Origin: CAYFJO01 sp964343305
GTDB lineage: Bacteria > Planctomycetota > Planctomycetia > Pirellulales > Pirellulaceae
DNA length: 51,794 bases
Reading direction: 5' to 3'
Assembly: GCA_964343305.1 (NCBI GenBank)
Contig: CAYFJO010000024.1
Location: 1-51,794 of the forward strand
The notes beneath the pieces were generated by a model. The model saw nothing but the letters and a program-made list of their open reading frames with translations. It did not search any database and was not told the origin of the DNA. A program made the position numbers and the translations under genes. Shown piece by piece: positions 33,510-43,699 of the stretch (position 1 is its first letter; each line of letters starts with the position of its first letter).

Positions 33510-33805
33510 GACACTGAAGCTCCAACAGCGAATTATAGAAACATCACAACGGGATTTGCGAGAATTCCGTTGTGCCAGTCTTCTCTGAAGTCTCACGAAT
33601 TCATCCACAGTACCAGTTATCAATCGATAATCAATTCGGTCTGCGTCCGGCGAAGGCAGGAGGTCATGAAAGTCGAGGGACAGTGTGGGGTAATGGCCAG
33701 CAAGCCCTCGATCGGTGACGTTTGTAAGTCTTGGGTTCCAGGGCGCAGCTCTCGAATATCCATTAGTTACATGATTTAGGGATCAATTCACCGCCAGAAA
33801 TCGTC

Positions 33806-33811
33806 TATAAT
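33806..33811 (+). promoter_or_regulatory. Consensus TATAAT -10 box before the giant disordered protein
   Basis: A perfect TATAAT ends 79 nt before the gene start at 33891. No good -35 hexamer is seen at 16-18 nt upstream, so this is a possible but not firm promoter. The stretch 33510-33890 has no recognised gene. Confidence 0.35.
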
Positions 33812-33890
33812 GAATTGTGTGGCGTCACGTGGCGCAATCATTCCCACCGATCGCTGCTAACATTTGTGGACAAAACAAGTTAGGCAAATC

Positions 33891-36800
33891 ATGGCTACGG
33901 ACACAGCAACCGCACCACCGGTTCCGCCGCCTGCTCCGGCGACCGTGGAATCGTCCAATCAGCGGTTTATTGAACAGCAACTTCGCAAGACCAGTCTGCA
34001 TGTGAAATTGGTCGACCTGTTCGGCGGGTTGATGCTGTTGGCGGCGGTTTCGTTGTTGTTCTTGTTGACCGTGGCCGTGGTCGATGCATGGGTGTTCGAA
34101 CTGGGCAACATCGGGCGGTTGTTGGCCATGTTGGTACTGGCGAGTTTTGCGATCACTTATGTGATGGCTTACATTGGCCCGCTTTTCTATCGGCAAGTGA
34201 ATCCCCAGTTCGCCGCGCGGATGATTGAGGAGAGCGAGCCGACGTTGAAGAACAGCGTCATCAACTTCCTCACGTTTCAGTCCAGCGAAACGCCAGCGAA
34301 CCAGGTTGTCTATCAAGCCCTGGAGCAACGTGCAGCGACCGATCTGTCGCATGTGCCGGTCGAATCGACTGTGGATCGTTCGAAGTTGATCCGAGTTGGT
34401 TATGTGCTGGCCGCGATCATGATCCTTTGCGGGCTGTACAAAATCTTGTCGCCCAAAGATCCGTTTCAAACGTTCGCTCGGATCATGGCTCCGTTTTCCG
34501 AAATCAACCGGCCGGCGCGCGTGTCGATTGTCAGTGTCACGCCCGGCGATGTCCAAGTGTTTCGCGGCGAAATGGTCAAGATCACGGCGACGCTGGATGG
34601 TCTGAACAGCACGGATGCCGTCCAAGTGTTGTACTCGACGGAAGACGGTCAGACGATCGACGCGGAAGTTGAGATGACCGCCGTGGGAACGAGCGACCGG
34701 GAGTTCAAGTGCACGCTCGACGGCGACGGTTCGGGAATCCAGCAGACGATCGAGTATCGAGTGTTTGCGGGCGACGCCGTTTCGGAGGCTTATCAAATCA
34801 CGATGCTCGCCACGCCGACAATGGTTGTCGAGAGCGTGGAGTATGACTATCCCGACTACACCCAACGACCCAATCACACTGGTCGACAGGGTGACATCAA
34901 AGCACTCGAAGGAACTCTGGTCCGGCTGGCTTGCCGCACAAATCACAAAATCAAAGCGGCGTACATCGAATTAAATCCCAATGCCAAAAGCTCCAGCGCG
35001 GCCGAGATCCAACGTGTGACCGTTCCCATGACGGCCACGCAGTTCGAGGCGACGGGACAGTTTACGCTGGCGATGCTCAAAGACGGCCGCACGCCCAAGC
35101 AACAGAATTACCGTGTGCATTTTGTCAGCGTCGACGACCATCGCAACGAGAACCCGACGCTGCATCGGATTGAAGTGACCCCTGACCTGGGACCGGAAGT
35201 TCAGATCCTCAAGCCGACGACCGATTTGATCGAAGTCCCCGAAAACAGCAAGACGATGATGGATGTCCGCGGGATCGATCCGGATTATGGACTGAGCAAG
35301 ATCACGCTGAAGTTCGATCGAATTCCACCAGAGACGCTGTTTGAGAATGAAGTCGGACGCAAGGGGCAAGTCGTCGTCAGCTATGACTTCGTGCCGCGAG
35401 CGCTGGGGTTGTCAGCGGGCGATGTCGTCGAGTACTACGCCCAGGCGAGTGACAATAAAAGGTTTGCCGATGGACGACCAAATGCCAACGTTTCCCGCAC
35501 GGATTTTGATTACATCATCCGGGTCACGGCCGCCGACGAACGTCTGGAAAAACGGCCACGAGACGGGGGTCCAATGGATGAACCAACCGAGGATGATACT
35601 GGAAGTGAATCCGGCGGCGACAAAACCGACATCGACCCATCCGGCAAACCGCCCAAGAGTGATGGGGACGATTCGCGGGACGGTTCCGAAGACGGCGAAT
35701 TGGACAAAGGCGACGACGGTGAAAAATCTGATTCCGACGGCGGTGGTACGGCAGGCAGCAATCCCGATCCAAGTGACGGAAGTGAGAGCGGTTCGGAAGG
35801 CAGCAAATCGAGCGGCCAAAGCACATCGGGTGACAGTGGGAATGCGAGCAACGACGGCACCTCCAGCGGCAGTGATACCGATTCGGGGTCGCGTGGCAAT
35901 GCATCGAGCGAGTCCAACGGCGGCGAGCCCAGTGATTCAAAGGGTGCGGGCCGCGGCAGCCGACGTGCGTCCGACGAACCTCTGCACGACGGCGAAGTGG
36001 TCGAACGAATCAACGATTACGTCGAACGCAAGAAAAAAGAAAGCGGCAAGTCGGAAGAAGAGGGTGACGGCAGTGAATCCAAAGGTGATCCATCGGGCGA
36101 AGGTGAAGGTTCAAAACCAGCCAACAGCGAACGAACAAACGGCGGCCCCAAAGATCAAACGAAGAAATCGGACGGCTCCAACTCAACGACGGAAAGCAAG
36201 AGTGACGACCCGTCGAATTCGTCGAACAACGCTGGCACCGGCGAGAAGAAACCAAACGGCGGATCCGACGCATCGGACATGAATTCTGGCGCGAACGACA
36301 ATTCCACGGAACAGAACCCATCAGACAGCGGCAACAAGAAGGATGGCTCGTCTGGTGCGGAAAACGGCGGCAACAAAAAGAATGGAAACGAACCGGGCGA
36401 CGAGAGTGGATCGAATCCGACCAAAAGTGGCCAGCCGATGAATCAACCATCCAATGGCGGCAACAACTCGTCGGACAACAAGAATTCGAGTGGCGAGCAA
36501 AAGCAAGACGACGCAAACAAATCAGGTGGGTCGGGCGGTGACAAGCCCTCTGGTGGCGACAAACCTGGTGGTCAAGAAAAGAAACCCGGCAGCAACGGCA
36601 ACACAGGCCAGCAAAAAGACGGCGGTCAATCGGGCGACAACGCGCAGCAACCAAAGGACGGTTCCAAGCCAGGTGGCGGCAGCGAATCAAAATCGGGCGG
36701 TCAGAAGCCCGGCGGTGAGAAGAAAGATCAGGGCAAGTCGGGTGGTGGCGGTTCCAAGAACGACAGCGGTTCGCCCAAACCGCAAGAAGGTGGAAAAGAG

Positions 36801-37634
36801 CGTGGCGGCAAACAGCCCAAACCGGGTTCGCAAAAACCTGGCGGCGAGTCAAAGTCGCCTGGCCAAGGCAAGAAGAATTCGTCCGGCAACAAAGGCCAAG
36901 ACGAAGGCGATCGTAAGGGTGGCGGCGGCGCTGGCGGCGGTCAAAAGAGCGGTGGTGCTGGCAAAGATTCCGGTGGTGGAACCAATCCGTCTGATGATGG
37001 TTCTGGTACATCCAATGAGGAAGGCACAGGTGAAACTGGCGAACGTCCAGGCACTCAAGAGCAGTCCGATCAGAAGACAGGTTCCCGTGGTTCCGAGTCC
37101 GGCGAAGGCGGATCGTCGCGCAAAAGTCCGACAGGGGATCAGAAGTCAGACTCCGGCGGCGATCAAGTCGGCCGCAAAGGCGGCAGTCCCTTTGGCGGCG
37201 GCGGTCAGGGTGATGCCGATTTGACCCAAGTACCGCGTGCGGGTGAAGTTGCGGACCGTGACGATGGTAATTTGGAATACGCTCGCAAGGCCACCGACCT
37301 GGCACTGGACCATCTCAAGGACCAGAAAGACAATCCCGACCGTGAATTGCTCGACGAACTGAAGATGACCGAAGAGGACCTCAGCAAGTTCCGCGAACGT
37401 TACGAGCGTTTGATGCGTAATGCGAAAAAGACTCCAGAAGGCAAAAGGGAGCTGGATGAATCGCTCCGCAGCCTGGGGTTGCGACCGAATCGCGATAAGC
37501 GGCGTTCGCGTACCACGCCTGACGATCTTTTCAAAGACCATGCAGATGCCGGTCAGTCGAGTCGTCCGCCGGCCAAGTATGCGGACGAGTTTAACGCCGC
37601 CAACAAAGGCATCAGTCGCGCCGGTAACAAATGA
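33891..37634 (+). CDS. Giant membrane protein with about 550-residue disordered region (DUF4175-like)
   Basis: The 1,247-residue protein has membrane segments near residues 42-65, 77-100 and 170-190, then a large extracytoplasmic part with beta-rich segments. Residues about 553-1110 consist almost only of Gly, Ser, Asp, Asn, Lys, Glu, Gln and Pro, with motifs like GGDKPGGQEKKPG and SGSDTDSGSRG. A structured C-terminus follows (LEYARKATDLALDHLKDQKD). This domain plan resembles a family of uncharacterised planctomycete membrane proteins (DUF4175-like). Codon use stays similar to neighbours. Start ATG 33891 is chosen; it could be a cell-envelope or surface factor. Function unknown. Confidence 0.75.
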   Translation: MATDTATAPPVPPPAPATVESSNQRFIEQQLRKTSLHVKLVDLFGGLMLLAAVSLLFLLTVAVVDAWVFELGNIGRLLAMLVLASFAITYVMAYIGPLFYRQVNPQFAARMIEESEPTLKNSVINFLTFQSSETPANQVVYQALEQRAATDLSHVPVESTVDRSKLIRVGYVLAAIMILCGLYKILSPKDPFQTFARIMAPFSEINRPARVSIVSVTPGDVQVFRGEMVKITATLDGLNSTDAVQVLYSTEDGQTIDAEVEMTAVGTSDREFKCTLDGDGSGIQQTIEYRVFAGDAVSEAYQITMLATPTMVVESVEYDYPDYTQRPNHTGRQGDIKALEGTLVRLACRTNHKIKAAYIELNPNAKSSSAAEIQRVTVPMTATQFEATGQFTLAMLKDGRTPKQQNYRVHFVSVDDHRNENPTLHRIEVTPDLGPEVQILKPTTDLIEVPENSKTMMDVRGIDPDYGLSKITLKFDRIPPETLFENEVGRKGQVVVSYDFVPRALGLSAGDVVEYYAQASDNKRFADGRPNANVSRTDFDYIIRVTAADERLEKRPRDGGPMDEPTEDDTGSESGGDKTDIDPSGKPPKSDGDDSRDGSEDGELDKGDDGEKSDSDGGGTAGSNPDPSDGSESGSEGSKSSGQSTSGDSGNASNDGTSSGSDTDSGSRGNASSESNGGEPSDSKGAGRGSRRASDEPLHDGEVVERINDYVERKKKESGKSEEEGDGSESKGDPSGEGEGSKPANSERTNGGPKDQTKKSDGSNSTTESKSDDPSNSSNNAGTGEKKPNGGSDASDMNSGANDNSTEQNPSDSGNKKDGSSGAENGGNKKNGNEPGDESGSNPTKSGQPMNQPSNGGNNSSDNKNSSGEQKQDDANKSGGSGGDKPSGGDKPGGQEKKPGSNGNTGQQKDGGQSGDNAQQPKDGSKPGGGSESKSGGQKPGGEKKDQGKSGGGGSKNDSGSPKPQEGGKERGGKQPKPGSQKPGGESKSPGQGKKNSSGNKGQDEGDRKGGGGAGGGQKSGGAGKDSGGGTNPSDDGSGTSNEEGTGETGERPGTQEQSDQKTGSRGSESGEGGSSRKSPTGDQKSDSGGDQVGRKGGSPFGGGGQGDADLTQVPRAGEVADRDDGNLEYARKATDLALDHLKDQKDNPDRELLDELKMTEEDLSKFRERYERLMRNAKKTPEGKRELDESLRSLGLRPNRDKRRSRTTPDDLFKDHADAGQSSRPPAKYADEFNAANKGISRAGNK

Positions 37635-37665
37635 GATAGGTTGCTCCCGCCGACCTACGTCTGCA

Positions 37666-39273
37666 ATGTCCGACATCACGCCCCGGTACCTGGTACCGTT
37701 CCATCCCAAACAACTTCCACACTTCTTTGCCGACGTGCTGATCGTCGGCGGCGGGCTCGCGGGGTTGCGCGCCGCCATCGGAGTCGATCCGAAGCTGACC
37801 GTCCTCGTCATTACCAAGGACGAGTTGAAGCAGTCCAACAGCAACTACGCTCAAGGCGGCATCGCGGGCGTGTTGGGACCGGATGATCGTTTCGAGAATC
37901 ACGTCCAAGACACGCTCGTTGCCGGCGGATCTTTGTGTGTCGAAGACGTCGTCGAAATGGTCGTACGCGAAGCGCCGGACCGGATCAACGAGCTGATTCA
38001 ATGGGGAACGAATTTTGACGAGGAACAAGGCTCGTTGATGCTTGGCCGCGAAGGTGGTCACAGCCATCATCGCGTCGTGCATGCGTTGGGCGACAAGACG
38101 GGCAAGGAAATCATGCGAGCGGTGATCAACCGCACGCGACGGTTGCGAAACGTTCAGATTTGGGAGAATACGTTTACGCTCGATCTCTTGACGCACGAGG
38201 GGCAATGTCGCGGTGCGGTCACAGCAGACGAGCATGGAAAAAAGACAATGGTGTGGGCCAAGCAAACGATCGTCTGCACCGGTGGTGCCGGCCAACTTTA
38301 TCGTGAAACCACCAACCCGATGGTCGCAACCGGCGACGGGCACGCGATCGCCTATCGTGCCGGGGCGGAACTGCGCGACATGGAATTCATGCAGTTCCAC
38401 CCAACCGTTCTGTACATCGCTGGCAGCAGCCGAAGCTTGATCACCGAAGCAGTCCGTGGCGAAGGAGCCCATCTGGTCGATCGTCACGGCCATCGATTCA
38501 TGAACGACTATGACAGTCGCGGCGACTTGGCCCCGCGAGACATTGTTTCGCAATCCATCGTCAGCCAGATGGAAAAGACCAAGCATCCGTCGGTCTATCT
38601 GGATCTCAGCCACTTGGAACCGGAGTTCGTGCGGAGTCGATTTCCCGGCATTTGTGCCGCGTGTCAGAAGTTCGGCATCGACGTCACGCGCGAGCAAATC
38701 CCTGTGCGACCTGGTGCCCACTACATGATCGGCGGGGTCACGGTGGATACGGACGGGCGCACCACGGTGCCAGGATTGTGGGCCGCGGGTGAAGTTTCTT
38801 CCAGCGGACTGCACGGCGCGAACCGCCTGGCATCGAACAGCCTTTTGGAAGGACTGGTTTACGGTGCCCACGCCGGACGAGAGGCGTCCCAGGCCGCCGC
38901 GGAAATGGACGATCATTATCAAGCGCTGCCGCTGGAGAATCCTCCGATCGACCGGACCTCCGAGTCGCTCGACATTTCCGACATTTCCAATTCGCTCAAG
39001 AGCCTGTTGTGGCGGTCCGCGGGTGTGCGGCGAAACAAAGACCAACTTGCCGATGCGCTCGACACGATCGACAATTGGCAGCGTTACGTTCTCGTTCAAC
39101 AGTTCGAGGATCCACGCGGCTGGGAATTGCAGAATATGGTGACCATCGCCAAAATCGTCGTCGCGTCGGCGTTGTCGCGGGAAGAATCGCGCGGCGTTCA
39201 TTTGCGGACCGACTTTCCAGATCGCGACGACGAATATTGGGATCGTCACGTTTGTTTTCAACGCACTGCCTAG
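37666..39273 (+). CDS. nadB: L-aspartate oxidase
   Basis: The 535-residue flavoprotein has the FAD motif VLIVGGGLAGLRAAI, QSNSNYAQGGIAG, GREGGHSHHRVVHALGDKTG, MQFHPTVLY and GLWAAGEVSSSGLHGANRLA. It oxidises aspartate to iminoaspartate, the first step of NAD synthesis. Start ATG 37666, 31 nt after the previous stop. It is followed closely by the ABC genes, but a functional tie to them is not obvious. Partners NadA/NadC are not in the window. Confidence 0.93.
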   Translation: MSDITPRYLVPFHPKQLPHFFADVLIVGGGLAGLRAAIGVDPKLTVLVITKDELKQSNSNYAQGGIAGVLGPDDRFENHVQDTLVAGGSLCVEDVVEMVVREAPDRINELIQWGTNFDEEQGSLMLGREGGHSHHRVVHALGDKTGKEIMRAVINRTRRLRNVQIWENTFTLDLLTHEGQCRGAVTADEHGKKTMVWAKQTIVCTGGAGQLYRETTNPMVATGDGHAIAYRAGAELRDMEFMQFHPTVLYIAGSSRSLITEAVRGEGAHLVDRHGHRFMNDYDSRGDLAPRDIVSQSIVSQMEKTKHPSVYLDLSHLEPEFVRSRFPGICAACQKFGIDVTREQIPVRPGAHYMIGGVTVDTDGRTTVPGLWAAGEVSSSGLHGANRLASNSLLEGLVYGAHAGREASQAAAEMDDHYQALPLENPPIDRTSESLDISDISNSLKSLLWRSAGVRRNKDQLADALDTIDNWQRYVLVQQFEDPRGWELQNMVTIAKIVVASALSREESRGVHLRTDFPDRDDEYWDRHVCFQRTA

Positions 39274-39280
39274 GAACACT

Positions 39281-40051
39281 ATGGCCGAAGAATCAACCCA
39301 AGACACGAGCAACGATGCCGGCAATGACAACGACGCGATGATCGAAGCGATTGGTCTGTCGAAGTTCTACGGCATCTTTGCCGCCACGCGGGACGTGTCG
39401 TTCAAAGTCCGGCGCGGGGAAGTGGTTGCGTTCCTCGGACCCAATGGTGCGGGCAAGAGTACGACGATGAAGATCTTGACGGGCTACCTTTCGCCGTCCG
39501 AAGGCGTAGCACGCATCGCGGGCTACGACATGTCCGTCGACCGGCTGGCCGGATCGGCGCATTTGGGATACTTGCCGGAAAATGGTCCGCTCTATCCCGA
39601 CATGACACCCAGTTCGCTGCTCGAATTCTTTGCCGAAGCGCGCGGGTTGAGTCCCGAACGTCGCGGCGAGCGCATCGATGCGGTCATGGAACTTTGTAAC
39701 TTGAGCACCGTGTTTCACAAACCGATCAGCAAACTTTCCAAGGGTTTTCGCCAGCGCGTTGGATTGGCTCAGTCGTTGATCCATGAGCCGGACGTCTTGA
39801 TTTTGGATGAACCGACCGCCGGGCTGGACCCGAACCAAATCCGCGATGTGCGAACAACGATCCGCAAACTGGGCGAAGAAAAAACGATCATGCTGTCGAC
39901 GCACATCCTTCAAGAGGTCGAAGCCATGTGCGATCGCGTGATCTTGATCAACGAAGGCCGTGTGGTGTACGACGGCGACGTCGCAGGATTAAAGGAAGGC
40001 CGAGACCGTTTGGAAGACGCGTTTCACGAGATGACGACCAGTGGCGTGTAG
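39281..40051 (+). CDS. ABC transporter ATP-binding protein (GldA-like)
   Basis: The 256-residue ATPase has Walker A GPNGAGKSTT, signature LSKGFRQRVGLAQ, Walker B VLILDEPTAGLDP and the H-loop LSTHILQEVE. It resembles the GldA subunit of the gliding-associated ABC system. It starts 7 nt after nadB and is followed by the GldF/GldG fusion across a repeat gap. It would power the transporter encoded by the next gene. Confidence 0.9.
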   Translation: MAEESTQDTSNDAGNDNDAMIEAIGLSKFYGIFAATRDVSFKVRRGEVVAFLGPNGAGKSTTMKILTGYLSPSEGVARIAGYDMSVDRLAGSAHLGYLPENGPLYPDMTPSSLLEFFAEARGLSPERRGERIDAVMELCNLSTVFHKPISKLSKGFRQRVGLAQSLIHEPDVLILDEPTAGLDPNQIRDVRTTIRKLGEEKTIMLSTHILQEVEAMCDRVILINEGRVVYDGDVAGLKEGRDRLEDAFHEMTTSGV

Positions 40052-40053
40052 GA

Positions 40054-40201
40054 AATGACAAATGAAGAAATACCCAATGACGAAGGAAATCCGAATTCCG
40101 AATGACCAAATGATCTGGGCGGCGAGAGCCAACGGAAGCGAGAATTCGTGCTTCGGGTTTCGTCATTCTTTCGTCATTGGGTATTTCTTCATTCGTCATT
40201 T
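40054..40201. repeat. GACGAATGA...AATACCC inverted element
   Basis: The left part AAATGACAAATGAAGAAATA and the right part (TTCGTCATTG and GGTATTTCTTCATTCGTCAT) are near-reverse-complements flanking about 70 nt. It is a relative of 30131-30240. The gap 40052-40241 has no gene. Confidence 0.75.
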
Positions 40202-40241
40202 TTGAAGTGGACCTTACAACCCAAGGAAACTTGCAAAACCA

Positions 40242-43200
40242 ATGGACTTTTTTGTCGACTTGTTTGACATTTTGTTTCGCGATCTGATCTTCGTGGGACT
40301 GCTGATCCTGTTGATGCTGCCGGTGGCGATGTACAAGGTGGCGTCGTTCGCTGTTCTCAAGCGAAACTTCATCGGCTATTTCAACAATCCGACGGGCTAC
40401 GTATTTCTCTGCCTGTTTGTGTTGCTGACATCGTTTGCGGCGTTTTGGCCGCACGAGTTCTTCAACTCTAATATGGCAACGTTGGACCAACTGAACGAGT
40501 TTTTGCCCTACATTATGCTGATCTTCATCCCGGCGATCACAATGAGTATCTGGGCGGAAGAGCGCAGGCAGGGAACGGACGAGTTGCTGTTGACCATCCC
40601 CGCGGGTGACTTTGACATCGTCTTGGGAAAATATCTTGCGGCGGCGGCCATCTTCACGGCGTCCTTATTATTCTCGGAGCTGGCGAACTTCTTTGTTCTC
40701 AACACGGTGGCGATGGGCGGCGTGGACGTTGGTTTGTTTTTCACAACCTACATGGGCTTTTGGTTGATCGGTCTGGCGATGCTGTCCATCGGCATGGTGG
40801 CTTCGTTTTTGACCAGAAACCTGACCGTCGGGTTTATCCTCGGCGCGGCGTTTAACGCACCCTTGGTGTTCGCCTTCAATGCGGACGTGATTATTGGATC
40901 GACCGACATCGCCCAAGTGGTTCGCTCGTGGAGCGTGTACGCCCAGTTCGAAGACTTTGGACGCGGCGTCATCAGCATTTCTTCTGTCGTTTACTTTGCC
41001 ACAATCGTGGCAGTGGGAATGTACCTGAGCATGATTTTGATCGGCCGCCGCCACTGGGTCGATGGCAAGGCGGCGAACGCTCAACTCCTGCATTACGTCG
41101 CTCGTTCTTTGTCGTTGGGCGGATTTGCCATTGCCGCGACGATCTTTTTCACGAACAACGACTGGGTTCGCTACGACGCTTCGACGCAAAAAATCAGCTC
41201 GCTGTCCGAATCGACGAGGCGGTTGATCAGCAAATTGGATCTGAAACGTCCCGTGGAAATTGACGCTTATATCAGCCGAACGTTGCCCGAATCCTTTATC
41301 AGAATCCAATACGACATGGTGGCGCTGCTTGACGAACTGCGGGCCAACGGTGGCGGCAAAGTGATCGTCAACATCCACGATGACATGGAAGCCTTCAGCA
41401 TCAAGGCCAAAGACGCCCAGGATCGGCATGGCATTCGTCCGATCACCGTGCAGACCGTGGCCCACGGTTCACTCGCCTCGCAACAGGTCTTTCTGTCGGC
41501 GGTTTTTACCTGTGGCCTGGAGCGTGTCGTCATTCCATTTTTCAACCACGGCAGCAATGTGGAATACGAAATTGTACGGTCGATCTCGACCGTGGCGCAA
41601 GCCAGTTCCGACGACAATGAGAACTCGCGGCGACGAAAAATTGGCATCCTACGAACCGACGCCGAATTGGCCGGAACGCCGCTGGACGATCGCGGCGAGA
41701 TTGCTCGTGTCGGGGCGTTTCCCCCGCAAGCGTTGATCGACGAATTGCAGCGGCAGTACGATCTGGAACATGAGGAGTTCGAATTACGCGACGGCCGAAC
41801 GCTCCAACGAGTTGCCTATCATGATCGGAATCAACGAATCCCAGGCGGATTCTTATTCCGACTGAATGAAAAACTGACAAAGGATTTGGACTCCGGCGAA
41901 CTCACGAAAACGATCCGCAAACAGTTCGAGTCCCGCAATCTCGGCCTCGCCGATGCCGCGGTGTTTACCGTCGATGAAAAAGGTAAGCGGTGGAAAATCA
42001 CGGACACCAAAACCAAATACACGATCCGCCAAGTAGGTGATGGATTGGATGTCCGCGAGGAGTACGCCTATGACGTTTTGATCGTCGCGCAGCCGTCGAC
42101 GCTCAACCAAACTCAGCTAGATAATTTGCTGGACGCGATTCAACGCGGCCAACCGACGCTGATCTGCGAAGACCCCTATCCACATCAATACGCAAAATCG
42201 AGCACACAGCGATTGGTCCCCGGAACGGACTTGCCCAGGCCCGCACCGCCGTTACAGGCAATCCAAATCGGCTGGTCTCCACCGCCGACGCCGAAGGGAA
42301 ACATTCGCAGATTTTGGGCATCGCTTGGCGTTGGGTTCGTCAAAGCCAAGCAAGCGATCGTGTTGCCCGGTTCGCGTGACGTCGAATGGCGGCCTTACAC
42401 GGCGGTCGTCTGGCAAAACTACAATCCCTATCCCAAAGTACAAGATTTCGGTGCGGGAGCGGTGTTTGCCAACCCGAACGTTGCGATGGAGCAGGAAGAA
42501 GTGTTTAACCCAAAAGTGCCGGCGGTTACGGGTTTGGACGAAGTTGTGTTCGAGTATCCCGGCGCGATCATGGATCGTTCGGAGATCTCCGAAGACGACG
42601 ACGAATCCTACAGGCTGAAGGTCATCCCGCTGGTCCAACTTGCGGGACCGACCGGGATTCTTGGCGGAGCAGCTCCCGACGGCAGTGTTTTGCTTCTGAC
42701 GGAAGCGGGAATCGATGACTTTGAACCAGAGGTCGAACTGCTGTCCGAAAAACATGCCGAGTTGACCGCGGAACAAGGCACGCTTGCCACCGACCAGAAT
42801 TACATGGTCGCAGCTTATATCCGGTCGAAAACCAAAGACGAATTGTCTCGCAAGCGAAAGAAGAACGAAAAGAAAAAGCGTGAAAAGGAGGACGACCGAG
42901 ACAAGAATAAAGTGAACGTTGTGGTGGTCGCCGACCTCGATGTTTTGGGTTCAAAGATTCTGAATATTCGAAACCGGCAGCAGAACATTAACTTCCGATT
43001 CCAGAATTCGGCATTCATTCTCAACTTGATCGACAAGCTTGGTGGCGACGAGCGATTCCTGGACATTCGCGCACGCCAGCCAGACCGTGGTTCCCTGAAA
43101 CTCGTTGAGGATCGCATTCGACAAGCCATTGAAAACATGGAACAGGTCGTTGGCGAATTCAGGGAGAATGAAAACAAAAAGCAGCTTGAAGAAAAGGCAA

Positions 43201-43547
43201 AGGACGATGCGTCGCTCGAGGAATTGGACAAGGAAATCCGCGAACTTCAGGCAAAGCATGGAGCCGATTCGCCGCAAGTGATCGAGGCCCGCGACATGTA
43301 CCATTCCAAAAAGGCTCACTACGACCAGCAGGCACTCAGAAGACAGCGCGACAACAACCAGAAGCTGGCGGAAAAACTCCAGGAAGAACAGCGAAACCTC
43401 AATCTCGACAAGCGCAAGATCCAAAATAAGTACAAGTTTTGGGCGGTCGTCATGCCGCCCATCCCGCCTTTGTTGGTTGGCGTGATTGTGTTCTTCCGCC
43501 GCCGTTTGCGCGAACGCGAAGGAGTGTCACGTAACCGATTGAGGTGA
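40242..43547 (+). CDS. GldF-GldG fusion: ABC-2 permease joined to a large extracytoplasmic region
   Basis: The 1,101-residue protein begins with an ABC-2 permease of about six membrane segments, including MSIWAEERRQGTDELLLTIP. It then carries a long region of the GldG type (for example NHGSNVEYEIVRSISTVAQA and RKIGILRTDAELAGTPLDDR), with a basic/acidic linker (KRKKNEKKKREKEDDRD) and a coiled coil, and ends in a single membrane segment (FWAVVMPPIPPLLVGVIVFF). In Bacteroidetes GldF and GldG are separate and needed for gliding; here they are fused. In other bacteria the family role is unclear. Confidence 0.8.
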   Translation: MDFFVDLFDILFRDLIFVGLLILLMLPVAMYKVASFAVLKRNFIGYFNNPTGYVFLCLFVLLTSFAAFWPHEFFNSNMATLDQLNEFLPYIMLIFIPAITMSIWAEERRQGTDELLLTIPAGDFDIVLGKYLAAAAIFTASLLFSELANFFVLNTVAMGGVDVGLFFTTYMGFWLIGLAMLSIGMVASFLTRNLTVGFILGAAFNAPLVFAFNADVIIGSTDIAQVVRSWSVYAQFEDFGRGVISISSVVYFATIVAVGMYLSMILIGRRHWVDGKAANAQLLHYVARSLSLGGFAIAATIFFTNNDWVRYDASTQKISSLSESTRRLISKLDLKRPVEIDAYISRTLPESFIRIQYDMVALLDELRANGGGKVIVNIHDDMEAFSIKAKDAQDRHGIRPITVQTVAHGSLASQQVFLSAVFTCGLERVVIPFFNHGSNVEYEIVRSISTVAQASSDDNENSRRRKIGILRTDAELAGTPLDDRGEIARVGAFPPQALIDELQRQYDLEHEEFELRDGRTLQRVAYHDRNQRIPGGFLFRLNEKLTKDLDSGELTKTIRKQFESRNLGLADAAVFTVDEKGKRWKITDTKTKYTIRQVGDGLDVREEYAYDVLIVAQPSTLNQTQLDNLLDAIQRGQPTLICEDPYPHQYAKSSTQRLVPGTDLPRPAPPLQAIQIGWSPPPTPKGNIRRFWASLGVGFVKAKQAIVLPGSRDVEWRPYTAVVWQNYNPYPKVQDFGAGAVFANPNVAMEQEEVFNPKVPAVTGLDEVVFEYPGAIMDRSEISEDDDESYRLKVIPLVQLAGPTGILGGAAPDGSVLLLTEAGIDDFEPEVELLSEKHAELTAEQGTLATDQNYMVAAYIRSKTKDELSRKRKKNEKKKREKEDDRDKNKVNVVVVADLDVLGSKILNIRNRQQNINFRFQNSAFILNLIDKLGGDERFLDIRARQPDRGSLKLVEDRIRQAIENMEQVVGEFRENENKKQLEEKAKDDASLEELDKEIRELQAKHGADSPQVIEARDMYHSKKAHYDQQALRRQRDNNQKLAEKLQEEQRNLNLDKRKIQNKYKFWAVVMPPIPPLLVGVIVFFRRRLREREGVSRNRLR

Positions 43548-43583
43548 TGTTTGCAGTGGTTTGAAGTAATGGTTTGAAGCAAT

Positions 43584-43650
43584 GTGTGCCACTGGCTCTG
43601 CCAGTGTTTCTTGCGAGGCCTCCCAGGCACTGGCAGAGCCAGTGGCACAC
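43584..43650. repeat. Perfect 23-bp inverted repeat (GTGTGCCACTGGC family)
   Basis: Arms 43584-43606 and 43628-43650 are perfect reverse complements with a 21-nt loop. It lies between the GldFG gene and the DUF4340 gene. Confidence 0.9.
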
Positions 43651-43699
43651 GAAGAAGGCACCTATTCCGTCACGCAATGCGTGACCTACGAAATGGAAC

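Noticed and set aside
36010..37305. Long minus-strand open frame opposite the giant disordered protein
   Set aside because: It reflects the low-complexity DNA; its Arg/His/Cys-rich composition does not look like a protein.
37612..39330. 572-codon minus-strand frame opposite nadB
   Set aside because: nadB on the plus strand has clear family motifs; the opposite frame has none.
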